In this document: one piece after another, positions 1 through 8,834 of the stretch
Layout: every line of letters begins with the position of its first letter
Position numbering within the stretch: the first letter of the stretch is position 1
Assembly (NCBI GenBank): GCA_025455785.1
Contig: JALOLV010000002.1
Location: 1-32,422 of the forward strand
Reading direction: 5' to 3'
DNA: 32,422 bases
Origin: Spirosomataceae bacterium
Lineage (GTDB): Bacteria > Bacteroidota > Bacteroidia > Cytophagales > Spirosomataceae
The notes under the pieces: generated by a model
The model's database searches: none
Told to the model about the DNA's origin: nothing
The model's input: only the letters and a program-made list of their open reading frames with translations
Translations under genes and position numbers: made by a program

Positions 1-351
1 TTGGACTTAGATTTTATCTACCGATATTGTGTCCTGATGGGACAAAAATAGCTAAAGCGAAAGTTCTGATTTTATCTCGAATTAAATTTAAAATAATTAT
101 GAGCTACCACTTAATGTTGTCGTATTGTTTATCAAGAACGACTAACATCAGGTTAGTTTTGAAGAGCCGCTCTTTTTAAGCAAGCTACTCAATACAAAGT
201 TTTAGCAATACCAGTCAGCATAATTACTCAAAGTGTAGGTTTAAATTTTCTTAGAAAAGTTATAAAAAAATAGCTGAAAATACTAAAAATTTAGCAAAAA
301 CGAAACAATTTCTCATAAAAATTGTCATGTATTTACGTACCCAATAATTAA

Positions 352-900
352 ATGCAAACTGCCATCTCAGATATTTCAGACGAACAGCTCGTATTGCTTC
401 TGCTCAATGAAGACCGAGATGCCTTTACTGAAATTTATGAGAGATATTGGAAGAAGTTGCTCGGAATGGCCATTTACAAGACCAATGATAAAGAAGTAGC
501 ACAAGAAATCGTTCAGGAGCTTTTTGTTAGCCTTTGGGAAAAACGTAAAACAACCGTTATTCAAAATCTTGAAAACTACCTTTTTGTTTCGCTCAAGTAC
601 CTCATCATCCACCACCTAAAAAGAGTAATTGCCGAACGCAAATTAGTTAATACCGAAGGCGTTGAGATTCCGAACGAGCCAACTGAGATTCTGACTGCTC
701 AAGCACTACAAAATGCTATCAGCCAAGCGGTTGAGCAACTTCCCGACAAAACCCAGTTAGTATTCAGAATGAGCCGATTTGAAGAAAAATCTCACAAAGA
801 AATTGCCGAATTTTTAGAAATCTCCGAGAAGGCTGTCGAGTACCACATCACCCAATCTTTGAAGTTTCTGAAATCAGAACTAAAAGAATTTTTAATTTGA
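352..900 (+). CDS. RNA polymerase ECF-type sigma factor (FecI/Bacteroidetes sigma-70 family)
   Basis: 182-aa ORF with sigma-70 region 2-like segment (AFTEIYERYWKKLLGMAIYKTNDKEVAQEIVQELFVSLWEKR) and region 4 HTH (LPDKTQLVFRMSRFEEKSHKEIAEFLEISEKAVEYHI); followed by a fecR-like gene. Confidence 0.93.
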   Translation: MQTAISDISDEQLVLLLLNEDRDAFTEIYERYWKKLLGMAIYKTNDKEVAQEIVQELFVSLWEKRKTTVIQNLENYLFVSLKYLIIHHLKRVIAERKLVNTEGVEIPNEPTEILTAQALQNAISQAVEQLPDKTQLVFRMSRFEEKSHKEIAEFLEISEKAVEYHITQSLKFLKSELKEFLI

Positions 901-1028
901 TTTTTCCAAGTATTTCTACTCAAAATAGCGTAAAATATTGTATTTTTCAAATAATGTTTATTTTTATTTAGGGATATACCCGCGTTTCTTCACTTTATTG
1001 TCGAACACAAAAATCATAGTTCGGCAAC

Positions 1029-2042
1029 ATGAGCAAACATTCTTTCGATTCGATTTTAGAGAAATATTTAGCGGGTAAATGTACGCCAGCCGAAAGGCTT
1101 TTGGTCGAGCAGTGGTACGACCTCATCGGCGACGAAGCCAAGATACCCGATACAAACGAGGAGTGGGAATCGCTCAAGACTCGCATGTGGATTGAGATTC
1201 AGAAACAAAACAAGAAAGAAGCCACTGTTATTCCGATTTATAAAAGATTGAGTTTCAGAATCGGAGTTGCCGCTTCGGTGGTTTTTGTACTTCTTTTTGG
1301 GATTTATCAGTATTCTTCTAAGATTTTTTTTAATAACGGTTTTGGGATACTCGAATCAACAAATTACGAGAAAATAGAAAACACTTCGGACAAAAACAAA
1401 ATTGTTCACCTCGAAGACGGTAGCTCAATTAGGCTTTTTCCGAACTCAAAAATCTCTTTTCTGAAGCATTTTGAAGCCCACAAAAGAGAAGTTTTTTTAG
1501 AAGGTGAGGCATTTTTTGAAATTGCCAAAAATCCATCAAAACCTTTCTACGTTTATGCCAATAAGTTAGTTACGAAAGTAATCGGCACAAGTTTCTTAGT
1601 AAAAGCCCACAAAAGCCAAGCCGCAGTGCAGGTTTTGGTACAGTCGGGTAAAGTCTCGGTTTTCAAAAAAGAAGAGGTTTCAGACAACATACTCAGGAAT
1701 ATCGAAGGGGTTGTGATTTTGGCCAATCAGCAGCTAAATTTCGACAAAAAGTCAGAAACTTTCCTAAAAACAGTTATCGAGAAGCCCACCTTGCTCGCCA
1801 ATAAAACTTTTATTGATTTTAATTTTGAAGAAGTTGCCGCCAGCGAAGTTCTCAAAAAAATTCAATCAGCTTACGGGATTTCGATAATTTTTGAAGAAGA
1901 AATCCTAAAAGAGTGTCCTTTTACTGCCGATTTGACGGATGAGCCACTGTATGGCAAAATCTCGCTCTTGTGCCAAGCCATTGAAGCCAACTACGAAACG
2001 ATTGATGGTCAAATCATCATTAGTTCGAGAGGGTGTCGATAA
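1029..2042 (+). CDS. FecR family anti-sigma factor
   Basis: Cytoplasmic N-terminus, one TM segment (IGVAASVVFVLLFGIYQY), FecR core (VHLEDGSSIRLFPNSKISFLKHFEAHKREVFLEGEAFFEIAKNPSKPFYVYANKLVTKVIGTSF), C-terminal DUF4974-like domain; adjacent to the sigma factor. Confidence 0.93.
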   Translation: MSKHSFDSILEKYLAGKCTPAERLLVEQWYDLIGDEAKIPDTNEEWESLKTRMWIEIQKQNKKEATVIPIYKRLSFRIGVAASVVFVLLFGIYQYSSKIFFNNGFGILESTNYEKIENTSDKNKIVHLEDGSSIRLFPNSKISFLKHFEAHKREVFLEGEAFFEIAKNPSKPFYVYANKLVTKVIGTSFLVKAHKSQAAVQVLVQSGKVSVFKKEEVSDNILRNIEGVVILANQQLNFDKKSETFLKTVIEKPTLLANKTFIDFNFEEVAASEVLKKIQSAYGISIIFEEEILKECPFTADLTDEPLYGKISLLCQAIEANYETIDGQIIISSRGCR

Positions 2043-2179
2043 ATAAAAAAATGGGGTTTTGTCGCCAAACAAAACCCCGAATCTCCTCTTTCAGAATTTT
2101 TAAAGATTCATTTCTCTCGCCAAAGAGAAAATAGAGGAGCTTTTTTGTCAATATCAAACAACAAAAAACAATTAAAAGT

Positions 2180-5100
2180 ATGCAAAATTATTCAACCTAC
2201 AAACCAATTCTGCTGAAAATCATGCGATTGAGCCTTCTACAACTATGTTTGGCGTTTGTTTTTGCCAGTATCAGTTTTGCTCATGAAGCCAATGCCCAAG
2301 AGTTATTAGAGCAAGAAATCTCGATTTCGGTCAAAGACCAAAGTCTAATAAAGGTATTGAAAGAGATAAGTAATCAAACCGACATCAAGTTTGTATATAG
2401 TTCAAAACTCATCGGTACAAGTAAATTGGTTTCGATTGATGCAAAAAAACAAAAACTTTCGGCAGTGCTTCAGCAAATCCTAAAGCCACTCTCGATAGAG
2501 TACGTTATCAACGGAGAAAAAATCATTTTGAACCGTCGTATTGCCTCAAAAATCGAAGTAAGCCCAAACGCCGTTACGGTAGAACCTCGAAAGGTTGAAA
2601 TAACACCCGATGTTTTACCGAAAGAAATTCTGCAAACTAAAAAGGCAAATTTAGCAACGGGTACACTCCAAGGCAAAATAACCGACGAAAAAACGGGCGA
2701 AGCTCTGCCCGGAGCGAGTATCTATCTAAAAGGAACAACCAAAGGTGGCGTAACAAACCTCCGTGGCGAGTATATCATTAATTTGGTGCCGAGCGGCAAG
2801 CAAACTTTTGTGGTGAGCTACATTGGGTATCAGTCCCAAGAGATTAATGCAGATGTGAATGAGAATGGCGTAACGGTGCAGAACATCAAGCTACGTGAAG
2901 GAACCGGCGAATTGGCAGAGGTTGTGGTACGAGGAAGTCTCGAAGGCCAGCAGAAAGCACTCAATCAGCAACGAACATCGGATAATATCAAAAATATCAT
3001 TTCGGCAGATTTGATTGGTCGTTTTCCAGATTTGAACGTGGCTGAGGCTCTTCAAAGGATTCCCGGGATAAACATCGAAAGAGATAGAGGAGAAGGCGGT
3101 GAAGTACAAATGCGTGGAGCTCCACCGTCGTTTACGACAATCAATATCAATGGTGAGCAGATTCCGGGTACACAAACCGACGGACAACGAAACGAAGAAT
3201 TGTCTCTGATACCCGTTGACCAACTCTCATCTATCGAAGTTACAAAAGCTATCACCTCCGATATGGACGGCGATAACATTGGCGGAACGGTTGATTTTAG
3301 AACGCCATCGGGTAAGAATCTTAACTGGAAAGGCAAAGCCGAAGTGGGTGGTGGCTACAATAATATTGTTCAGAGAACTTCTTTTATTGGTAAATTCGGT
3401 ATCAATCGCCGTTTTATGCCAACCGAAAATATGCCCGATGGGCGTTTTGGTTTCAATTTAGGCGGAAGCTATTTTGGCTCAAATCTCGGACGAGACCGAA
3501 TAACTTATAACTACACCAGTCAATACACCAAAATCAATGGTAAAGATTATGTTTTGCCTACTTACTACCGTTTGCGAGATTTAGAGAACTTCCGTAGCCG
3601 TACTGGGGTTTCTGCCGCAATGGATTACAAATTTAGCCCTAAATCAGAGCTTTATTTCAATTATATGTACAGCCGCCGTTATGATTTTGATGAAGAAGCA
3701 CGTACCCAGTTCGACTTTAATACCGCTCGATTTGTCATGGACGAATCCATCGGGCTACCTACTGGCAATACAGCTACGACAGTACGAAGATTTATCAATC
3801 CCCGATTCAATGATGTCAAAAATCACAGCGTTTCGTTGGGCGGGAATCACGGTTTGGGAAAAGCTACAATTGATTACTTATTATTTTGGTCGCAGTCGCA
3901 CAACGATGCCTTTGTGGGTAGAGTGTACGATTTAAGAAGCACAACAGCGGCATCTACATTTACGGGCTGGGGTTCTGATTTTGCGAATGTCCAAGGAGTA
4001 AACTACGACATCCACGACCCTTTCAATATGCGTAGCATTAGAAACTACACCGACCAAGACCAAGTAATCAAGGGGCGTAATTTCTCAGGAAAAATAAACC
4101 TAACAATTCCGTATATGATTGGCGATAAAAACAGCTCAATCAAGTTTGGGGGTAAGTACCGTACCATCAGTAACAGGAGAGAGATTGATAATAAACGCTA
4201 TAATTTTGTGAATGATGGTACCGTAAATGTGAATAGTTTATTTGCCAGATATACATCTTCGAGAGAAGATAATACATTTCTAAAAAACAGCGTGAGGTTT
4301 GGCCCAACGTTAAATTATGAAGGATTCGACCAATTTATTGCATCAAATCAAGGTTTGTGGAGGTTTGATGAAAATACCAGTGCCAATGAGTCGATTCCGG
4401 CATTTTATGATGCCAACGAAACGGTTTTTGCGGGATATTTAATGAATAAAATCAATTTCAATAAGTTTATGCTCCTGACGGGGGTTCGGTACGAAAGAAC
4501 GGTGGTAGATTATATTTCGAGGGCTTTTGAGTTCAATGCTCAGGGTAATGTTAAAAGAGAATCAGTCAGAGACATTGCCGGTGGAACAAACTTTGATTTC
4601 TTTCTGCCCAACGTTCATTTAAAATACAGTATCAATCAATTTACCAATATCCGTGCAGCACTGACTTACAGTTATGCACGTTCCAACTTCGCCGATTTAG
4701 CACCAGTTCAGAGTGTCAATGTCAATAACTTGACGATTAATCTCGGCAATCCAAATCTAAAACCAGCAAGCTCAACCAATTTTGATTTGATGTTTGAGCA
4801 TTACTTCAAAAACGTAGGTATTATCTCGGGTGGGGTATTCAACAAACAAATCAGAAACTTTAACTTTGACCGTACATTTACCGAAGACCGTGAGGTCTTT
4901 GTACGAGATGATGCCACCGGTGCGTTTGTTCCTTTCAAAGAGACATTTTCAATCAACCAAACCCAAAATGGCGAAACTGCTAACGTCAGGGGTTTTGAGT
5001 TTAATCTCCAAACTAATTTATCCTTTTTGCCCGGAATCCTCAAGGGTATCGGATTATACGCCAATTACACATTTACCGATTCAAAAGCCACCACATTCGA

Positions 5101-5452
5101 CCGCCAAAATGTAAGGTTGCCCGGTCAGGCACGCCATACGGGCAACGCCGCTTTGTCTTTTGATTACAAAAAACTTACCCTTAGAGGTTCGTTCAATTTC
5201 AATGGTGGTGTGATTAGGGCATTAGGGCCTGCCGGATTGGGCAACGAGGGTGATTTTGATACTTATCGAGCCGACCGCTACCAATTAGATTTATCGGCTT
5301 CTTTTGCAATAACCAAGAAAATCCGTGCTTATGCCGAATTCATCAACCTCACGAATCGCCCTGATGTTGAATATTTCGGAATCCGTAGCCGAGTTTCAAA
5401 TCTCGAATATTTCGATTGGTGGAATCGTTTTGGTTTATCGTATAATTTCTAA
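2180..5452 (+). CDS. TonB-dependent outer-membrane receptor with N-terminal STN and carboxypeptidase-regulatory-like domains
   Basis: Signal peptide; STN-like segment (ISISVKDQSLIKVLKEISNQTDIKFVYSS...); CarboxypepD_reg-like (GTLQGKITDEKTGEALPGASIYLKGTTKGGVTNLRGEYIINL); plug (LNVAEALQRIPGINIERDRGEGGEVQMRGAPP); aromatic beta-barrel C-terminus ending YNF. Confidence 0.95.
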   Translation: MQNYSTYKPILLKIMRLSLLQLCLAFVFASISFAHEANAQELLEQEISISVKDQSLIKVLKEISNQTDIKFVYSSKLIGTSKLVSIDAKKQKLSAVLQQILKPLSIEYVINGEKIILNRRIASKIEVSPNAVTVEPRKVEITPDVLPKEILQTKKANLATGTLQGKITDEKTGEALPGASIYLKGTTKGGVTNLRGEYIINLVPSGKQTFVVSYIGYQSQEINADVNENGVTVQNIKLREGTGELAEVVVRGSLEGQQKALNQQRTSDNIKNIISADLIGRFPDLNVAEALQRIPGINIERDRGEGGEVQMRGAPPSFTTININGEQIPGTQTDGQRNEELSLIPVDQLSSIEVTKAITSDMDGDNIGGTVDFRTPSGKNLNWKGKAEVGGGYNNIVQRTSFIGKFGINRRFMPTENMPDGRFGFNLGGSYFGSNLGRDRITYNYTSQYTKINGKDYVLPTYYRLRDLENFRSRTGVSAAMDYKFSPKSELYFNYMYSRRYDFDEEARTQFDFNTARFVMDESIGLPTGNTATTVRRFINPRFNDVKNHSVSLGGNHGLGKATIDYLLFWSQSHNDAFVGRVYDLRSTTAASTFTGWGSDFANVQGVNYDIHDPFNMRSIRNYTDQDQVIKGRNFSGKINLTIPYMIGDKNSSIKFGGKYRTISNRREIDNKRYNFVNDGTVNVNSLFARYTSSREDNTFLKNSVRFGPTLNYEGFDQFIASNQGLWRFDENTSANESIPAFYDANETVFAGYLMNKINFNKFMLLTGVRYERTVVDYISRAFEFNAQGNVKRESVRDIAGGTNFDFFLPNVHLKYSINQFTNIRAALTYSYARSNFADLAPVQSVNVNNLTINLGNPNLKPASSTNFDLMFEHYFKNVGIISGGVFNKQIRNFNFDRTFTEDREVFVRDDATGAFVPFKETFSINQTQNGETANVRGFEFNLQTNLSFLPGILKGIGLYANYTFTDSKATTFDRQNVRLPGQARHTGNAALSFDYKKLTLRGSFNFNGGVIRALGPAGLGNEGDFDTYRADRYQLDLSASFAITKKIRAYAEFINLTNRPDVEYFGIRSRVSNLEYFDWWNRFGLSYNF

Positions 5453-5493
5453 AATCTTGATTCAGAAAAAATTAGTTTTAAAAGGAATTCATA

Positions 5494-7131
5494 ATGAAAA
5501 AATATATAAATATCTCAAAATCAATCCTTTGTGGAGTGTTCTTACTCCTGATTGGATTAAGTTCTTGCGAAAAAAAGGACTTTGAATACGTCTCGCCCGA
5601 GCCTAAAGTTGCATTTGTAGATGCAACAGCAACCAGCCGACGGCAAGTATCAAGTGGCCAAATCAGGTTTGATGTTACGCTGCAAGCCTTCAAAGGAATC
5701 AAAGCGGCACTTGTCAAAGCAAACGGAGCCGAGGTGAAAAGAGAAGATTTGACCGCCCGAAACGATTTATTCATTACATACACTGTGCAATATACCATTC
5801 CGAGTACAGCAAAACAAGGTGATAAAATTGCATTGACGGTAGAAGTCATCGACAACGAGGGCAAAGCCTCTGCCCCGATTACATACAGCATCGACGTAGT
5901 TGGCTCAACGTTCACGGTTAATGAGGTTACGGTGGGTGGTCAGGCATTGAGCCAAATTACTGGGATTATCAATGTTGATTACGAAATCCCTGCCAATGCC
6001 AAAATATTATTAAATGGCAGAGTAGAAGTAGAAGAGGGAATCAAACTCACAATCGGTTCAGGAACAATCCTTTATGCAAAAACAGGGGGTGCTACGCCTT
6101 CTTATTTGAGCGTAAAACCAAAAGCCACGCTGATTGCGAGAGGTACAAAAACAGCTCCAATCATTATGACCTCAGAAAAAGTATTGGGAGGCACACCGGC
6201 AGCTGGCGATTGGGGTGGTTTGGTCATAAATGGTCAGGCTCGAATCAATACTGCGGATGGCTCTGCGACGGGTGTAACGGGTAAATTCGGAGGAACAATT
6301 GATACTGATAATTCTGGCATAATTGAATACCTAAGAGTGGAATACGCCGGTGGTGGTGGCGGCAGCGACATCTTGGAGGGAGCCGGAGTAACCTTAAACG
6401 GAGTAGGTAGTGGTACAACGGTACGTTTTGTTCAAAACTGGAATAGTGCTGGGCTTGGTTTCTTTGTAAATGGTGGCAGAGTAAATCTCAGAAACATAGT
6501 TTCGATGAATTCCCGTTCGCATGAAATCTACGCCGAAAGAGGCTGGAGGGGATTCGGACAGTTTTGGCTAACCCATACCACTATTGCGGGTGAGCGAGGT
6601 GTGCAGATAAGTTCGTATCCATCGGCCTTAGAGACATTTGTCATTACAGATTGCGTAGTGTCTAATATAACTTGCGTAGGGCCGGGCTTTGGGCAGCCTT
6701 CAACTTTTGGAAACATCGGAATGCGTTTCCGGAGAGGTGCAAAAGCCAAGATTTATAATGCCTTAGTTACTCAATATCCGTCGGCGGGGCTTCGTTTAGA
6801 CCCCGATAATAACACCGAATATTTGGCAGGAACGGTGCTGGTAGCCAATTCTAATATATTTCAAAACTCGGCTGGCCCAGCCCACAGCAATAACTTTCAT
6901 AGCAGTACCCGTGCCGAATGGCGAGACAAAGCCGACCGTGCAAATCTTACAACCCCCGTAGCCCTCACCAATGATTTTGTCGGAACAAGCACCACTACAC
7001 CATTCACTGGTCTGGCTACCATCAATTCATTTTTTACTAATGCTGCTTATCGTGGTGCTGTGCCTACTGGTACGGGCGATTGGACCGCCGATGGTAACTG
7101 GTGCAAAAACGCCAAGGGCGATATTTTATAA
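5494..7131 (+). CDS. Predicted surface/periplasmic lipoprotein, beta-helix-like C-terminal half, partner of the upstream TonB receptor
   Basis: Lipoprotein signal with lipobox (LLLIGLSSCEKK); Gly/Asn-rich repetitive beta segments (GDWGGLVINGQARI..., IEYLRVEYAGGGGGSD..., VRFVQNWNSAGLGFFVNGGRVNLRNIVSMNS) suggesting a right-handed beta-helix; 41 nt downstream of the receptor gene. Confidence 0.75.
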   Translation: MKKYINISKSILCGVFLLLIGLSSCEKKDFEYVSPEPKVAFVDATATSRRQVSSGQIRFDVTLQAFKGIKAALVKANGAEVKREDLTARNDLFITYTVQYTIPSTAKQGDKIALTVEVIDNEGKASAPITYSIDVVGSTFTVNEVTVGGQALSQITGIINVDYEIPANAKILLNGRVEVEEGIKLTIGSGTILYAKTGGATPSYLSVKPKATLIARGTKTAPIIMTSEKVLGGTPAAGDWGGLVINGQARINTADGSATGVTGKFGGTIDTDNSGIIEYLRVEYAGGGGGSDILEGAGVTLNGVGSGTTVRFVQNWNSAGLGFFVNGGRVNLRNIVSMNSRSHEIYAERGWRGFGQFWLTHTTIAGERGVQISSYPSALETFVITDCVVSNITCVGPGFGQPSTFGNIGMRFRRGAKAKIYNALVTQYPSAGLRLDPDNNTEYLAGTVLVANSNIFQNSAGPAHSNNFHSSTRAEWRDKADRANLTTPVALTNDFVGTSTTTPFTGLATINSFFTNAAYRGAVPTGTGDWTADGNWCKNAKGDIL

Positions 7132-7143
7132 GACTTTCAAATC

Positions 7144-7177
7144 AAGCCTGATAGGATTTTAAAATTTTATCAGGCTT
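7144..7177. terminator. Terminator-like hairpin downstream of the beta-helix lipoprotein gene
   Basis: Perfect 10-bp inverted repeat AAGCCTGATA (7144-7153) / TATCAGGCTT (7168-7177); only a weak T-rich tail. Confidence 0.5.
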
Positions 7178-7188
7178 CTTCCTGTATC

Positions 7189-8385
7189 ATGATGAATCGT
7201 AAATCTTTTCTCAAAAAACTATCGGCTTCGGCAATAGGTGTTGGTTTGCTTCCGACCGAAACTTTCTCTCAAACCGCCAATTCGGGTGTAAAAATCACTA
7301 ACGTAAAGCCTTACATTTTTAAAAACGCTCTTTATGTAAAAGTTGAAACCGACGCCGGAATCAGCGGTTGGGGCGAAGGAGACCACGAAACTACCTCTGT
7401 TTTGGGTGTTTTTTTGAATGAAGTTTTAAAACCCGTATTGATAGGAAAAGACCCCTTCGACTCGGAGTACCTCTGGACTCAGATGTTTTTTGAAGGTTTT
7501 GAGAATGGTAGCTCTGGCATCAACCCCGGAGCGGTGGCGGGTGTAGATAATGCCCTTTGGGATTTGAAAGGAAAAATCTTGAAAATGCCTGTTCATAAAT
7601 TGCTCGGCTCGAATAATACCGAAAAAGTTGCGGTTTATGGTAGCTACGGACGAAGAAAGGGAGATGGCTTCAGAACACCAGCCGAAATGGCAAAACTCGG
7701 TGCTGACTTTGTGGCACAAGGCTACAAAACCGTAAAAGCCCGAATGCAACTTTATGACCGAGACCGGAATCCACCCTTTAATTTCACCTACGATTGCATC
7801 AAAGCCGTAAGGAGTGCAGTGGGCGATAATATTGATATTTTCGTAGATTTTAATAATGGATATACAGCAGGAAAAGCCATAGAATTGGGCTTAAAACTGT
7901 ACGAAAATTTTAATATCAAAGTAATCGAAGAGCCTGTTTCGTCGATGAACTATCCAGATTTACGGCAAGTGGTAGAGGCTATGCCCTGCGAGGTAAACGC
8001 TGGTGAGCATGAATACAATAAGTGGCAGTTTAGGGATTTGATTGTAACTGGAAACCCTGATTGCTTGAACTTGGATTTGATAAAATGCGGTGGTATTTCG
8101 GAATGCAAAAAAATTGCGGGTATGGCTCACGCTTTTGACAAAGAAATAATGGTGCATAATACTCGACCCACTTTGGCAACAGCTGCCAGTCTAAATTTAG
8201 TCGGGAGCATTGCCAACTCGGCAAAAGTACAGGAGTTTTCAGGATTAAGACCCGATTTAGACCAAACCTCATTATTCAAGAATACCGTTCGTTTTGAAGA
8301 CGGATTTCTCTACATTCCGCAGGGGCATGGTTTAGGTTTAGAAGTGGACGAAGATGCAATGGAAAAACGAAAATTGAACAAGTAA
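7189..8385 (+). CDS. Mandelate racemase/muconate lactonizing enzyme (enolase superfamily) with N-terminal export signal
   Basis: Signal-like N-terminus MMNRKSFLKKLSASAIGVGLLPTETFSQ; enolase-superfamily ligand motifs VDFNNGY, IEEPVS, NAGEHE, LDLIKCGGIS and VHNTRP. Confidence 0.9.
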   Translation: MMNRKSFLKKLSASAIGVGLLPTETFSQTANSGVKITNVKPYIFKNALYVKVETDAGISGWGEGDHETTSVLGVFLNEVLKPVLIGKDPFDSEYLWTQMFFEGFENGSSGINPGAVAGVDNALWDLKGKILKMPVHKLLGSNNTEKVAVYGSYGRRKGDGFRTPAEMAKLGADFVAQGYKTVKARMQLYDRDRNPPFNFTYDCIKAVRSAVGDNIDIFVDFNNGYTAGKAIELGLKLYENFNIKVIEEPVSSMNYPDLRQVVEAMPCEVNAGEHEYNKWQFRDLIVTGNPDCLNLDLIKCGGISECKKIAGMAHAFDKEIMVHNTRPTLATAASLNLVGSIANSAKVQEFSGLRPDLDQTSLFKNTVRFEDGFLYIPQGHGLGLEVDEDAMEKRKLNK

Positions 8386-8402
8386 TCCCTCAATCTTAAA
8401 AA

Positions 8403-8834
8403 ATGCTGAAAATCATCGTTTTATTTCTTTTTTCTTGGCAAATTTTTGCTCAATCAAAAATCGAAAAAGAAGTTATCGAAATCGAAAAAAAACGGTTCGA
8501 TGCTTTGGTAAACAAAGATTATGTGTTCTTAGAGAGGGTATTCTCAGAACAACTGATTTATAACCATGCCGACGGAAAAATAGATAATAAACAGAGTTTC
8601 TTGCAGGGTTTGAAAGACGGCCGTAGAACCTACAAAAGTATTGGCTTAGATACAATTTCAGTTCAGCAATTCGATAAAACGGCTATTATCAGAGGCGACG
8701 TGAATTTTTTAAGAATCAATAAAAATCAACAACAAATTGCCCAAAAACTAAGGTACTCGGCAGTATATGTACTACAAAAAAAAGAATGGAGGATGGTTTC
8801 TTGGCACTCAACAGATATAACACCAAAAAAATGA
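8403..8834 (+). CDS. NTF2-like/DUF4440-type small secreted protein
   Basis: Signal peptide (MLKIIVLFLFSWQIFAQS) plus SnoaL/NTF2-like pattern (EIEKKRFDALVNKDYVFLERVFSEQLIYNHADGKIDNKQSFL ... WRMVSWHSTDITP); 17 nt after the enolase-superfamily gene. Confidence 0.8.
   Translation: MLKIIVLFLFSWQIFAQSKIEKEVIEIEKKRFDALVNKDYVFLERVFSEQLIYNHADGKIDNKQSFLQGLKDGRRTYKSIGLDTISVQQFDKTAIIRGDVNFLRINKNQQQIAQKLRYSAVYVLQKKEWRMVSWHSTDITPKK

Noticed and set aside
3-179. Open reading frame at the left edge (GLRFYLPILCPDGTKIAKAKVLILSRIKFKIIM...) as a possible 3' end of an upstream gene
   Set aside because: Only ~59 codons, no recognisable motif, and no upstream sequence available; cannot be distinguished from chance.
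170-182. Small inverted repeat around GAAGAGCCGCTCTTTTT as a terminator
   Set aside because: 5-bp stem with 3-nt loop; too weak and no supported upstream gene. Coordinates approximate.
5478-5915. 145-aa antisense ORF opposite the lipoprotein gene
   Set aside because: Overlaps a supported lipoprotein gene; composition fits the complement of the coding frame rather than a real protein.
6350-6390. GGTGGTGGTGGCGGC run as a possible G-quadruplex
   Set aside because: Encodes a Gly-rich loop (AGGGGGSD) in a supported CDS and only has GG runs; weak quadruplex potential.
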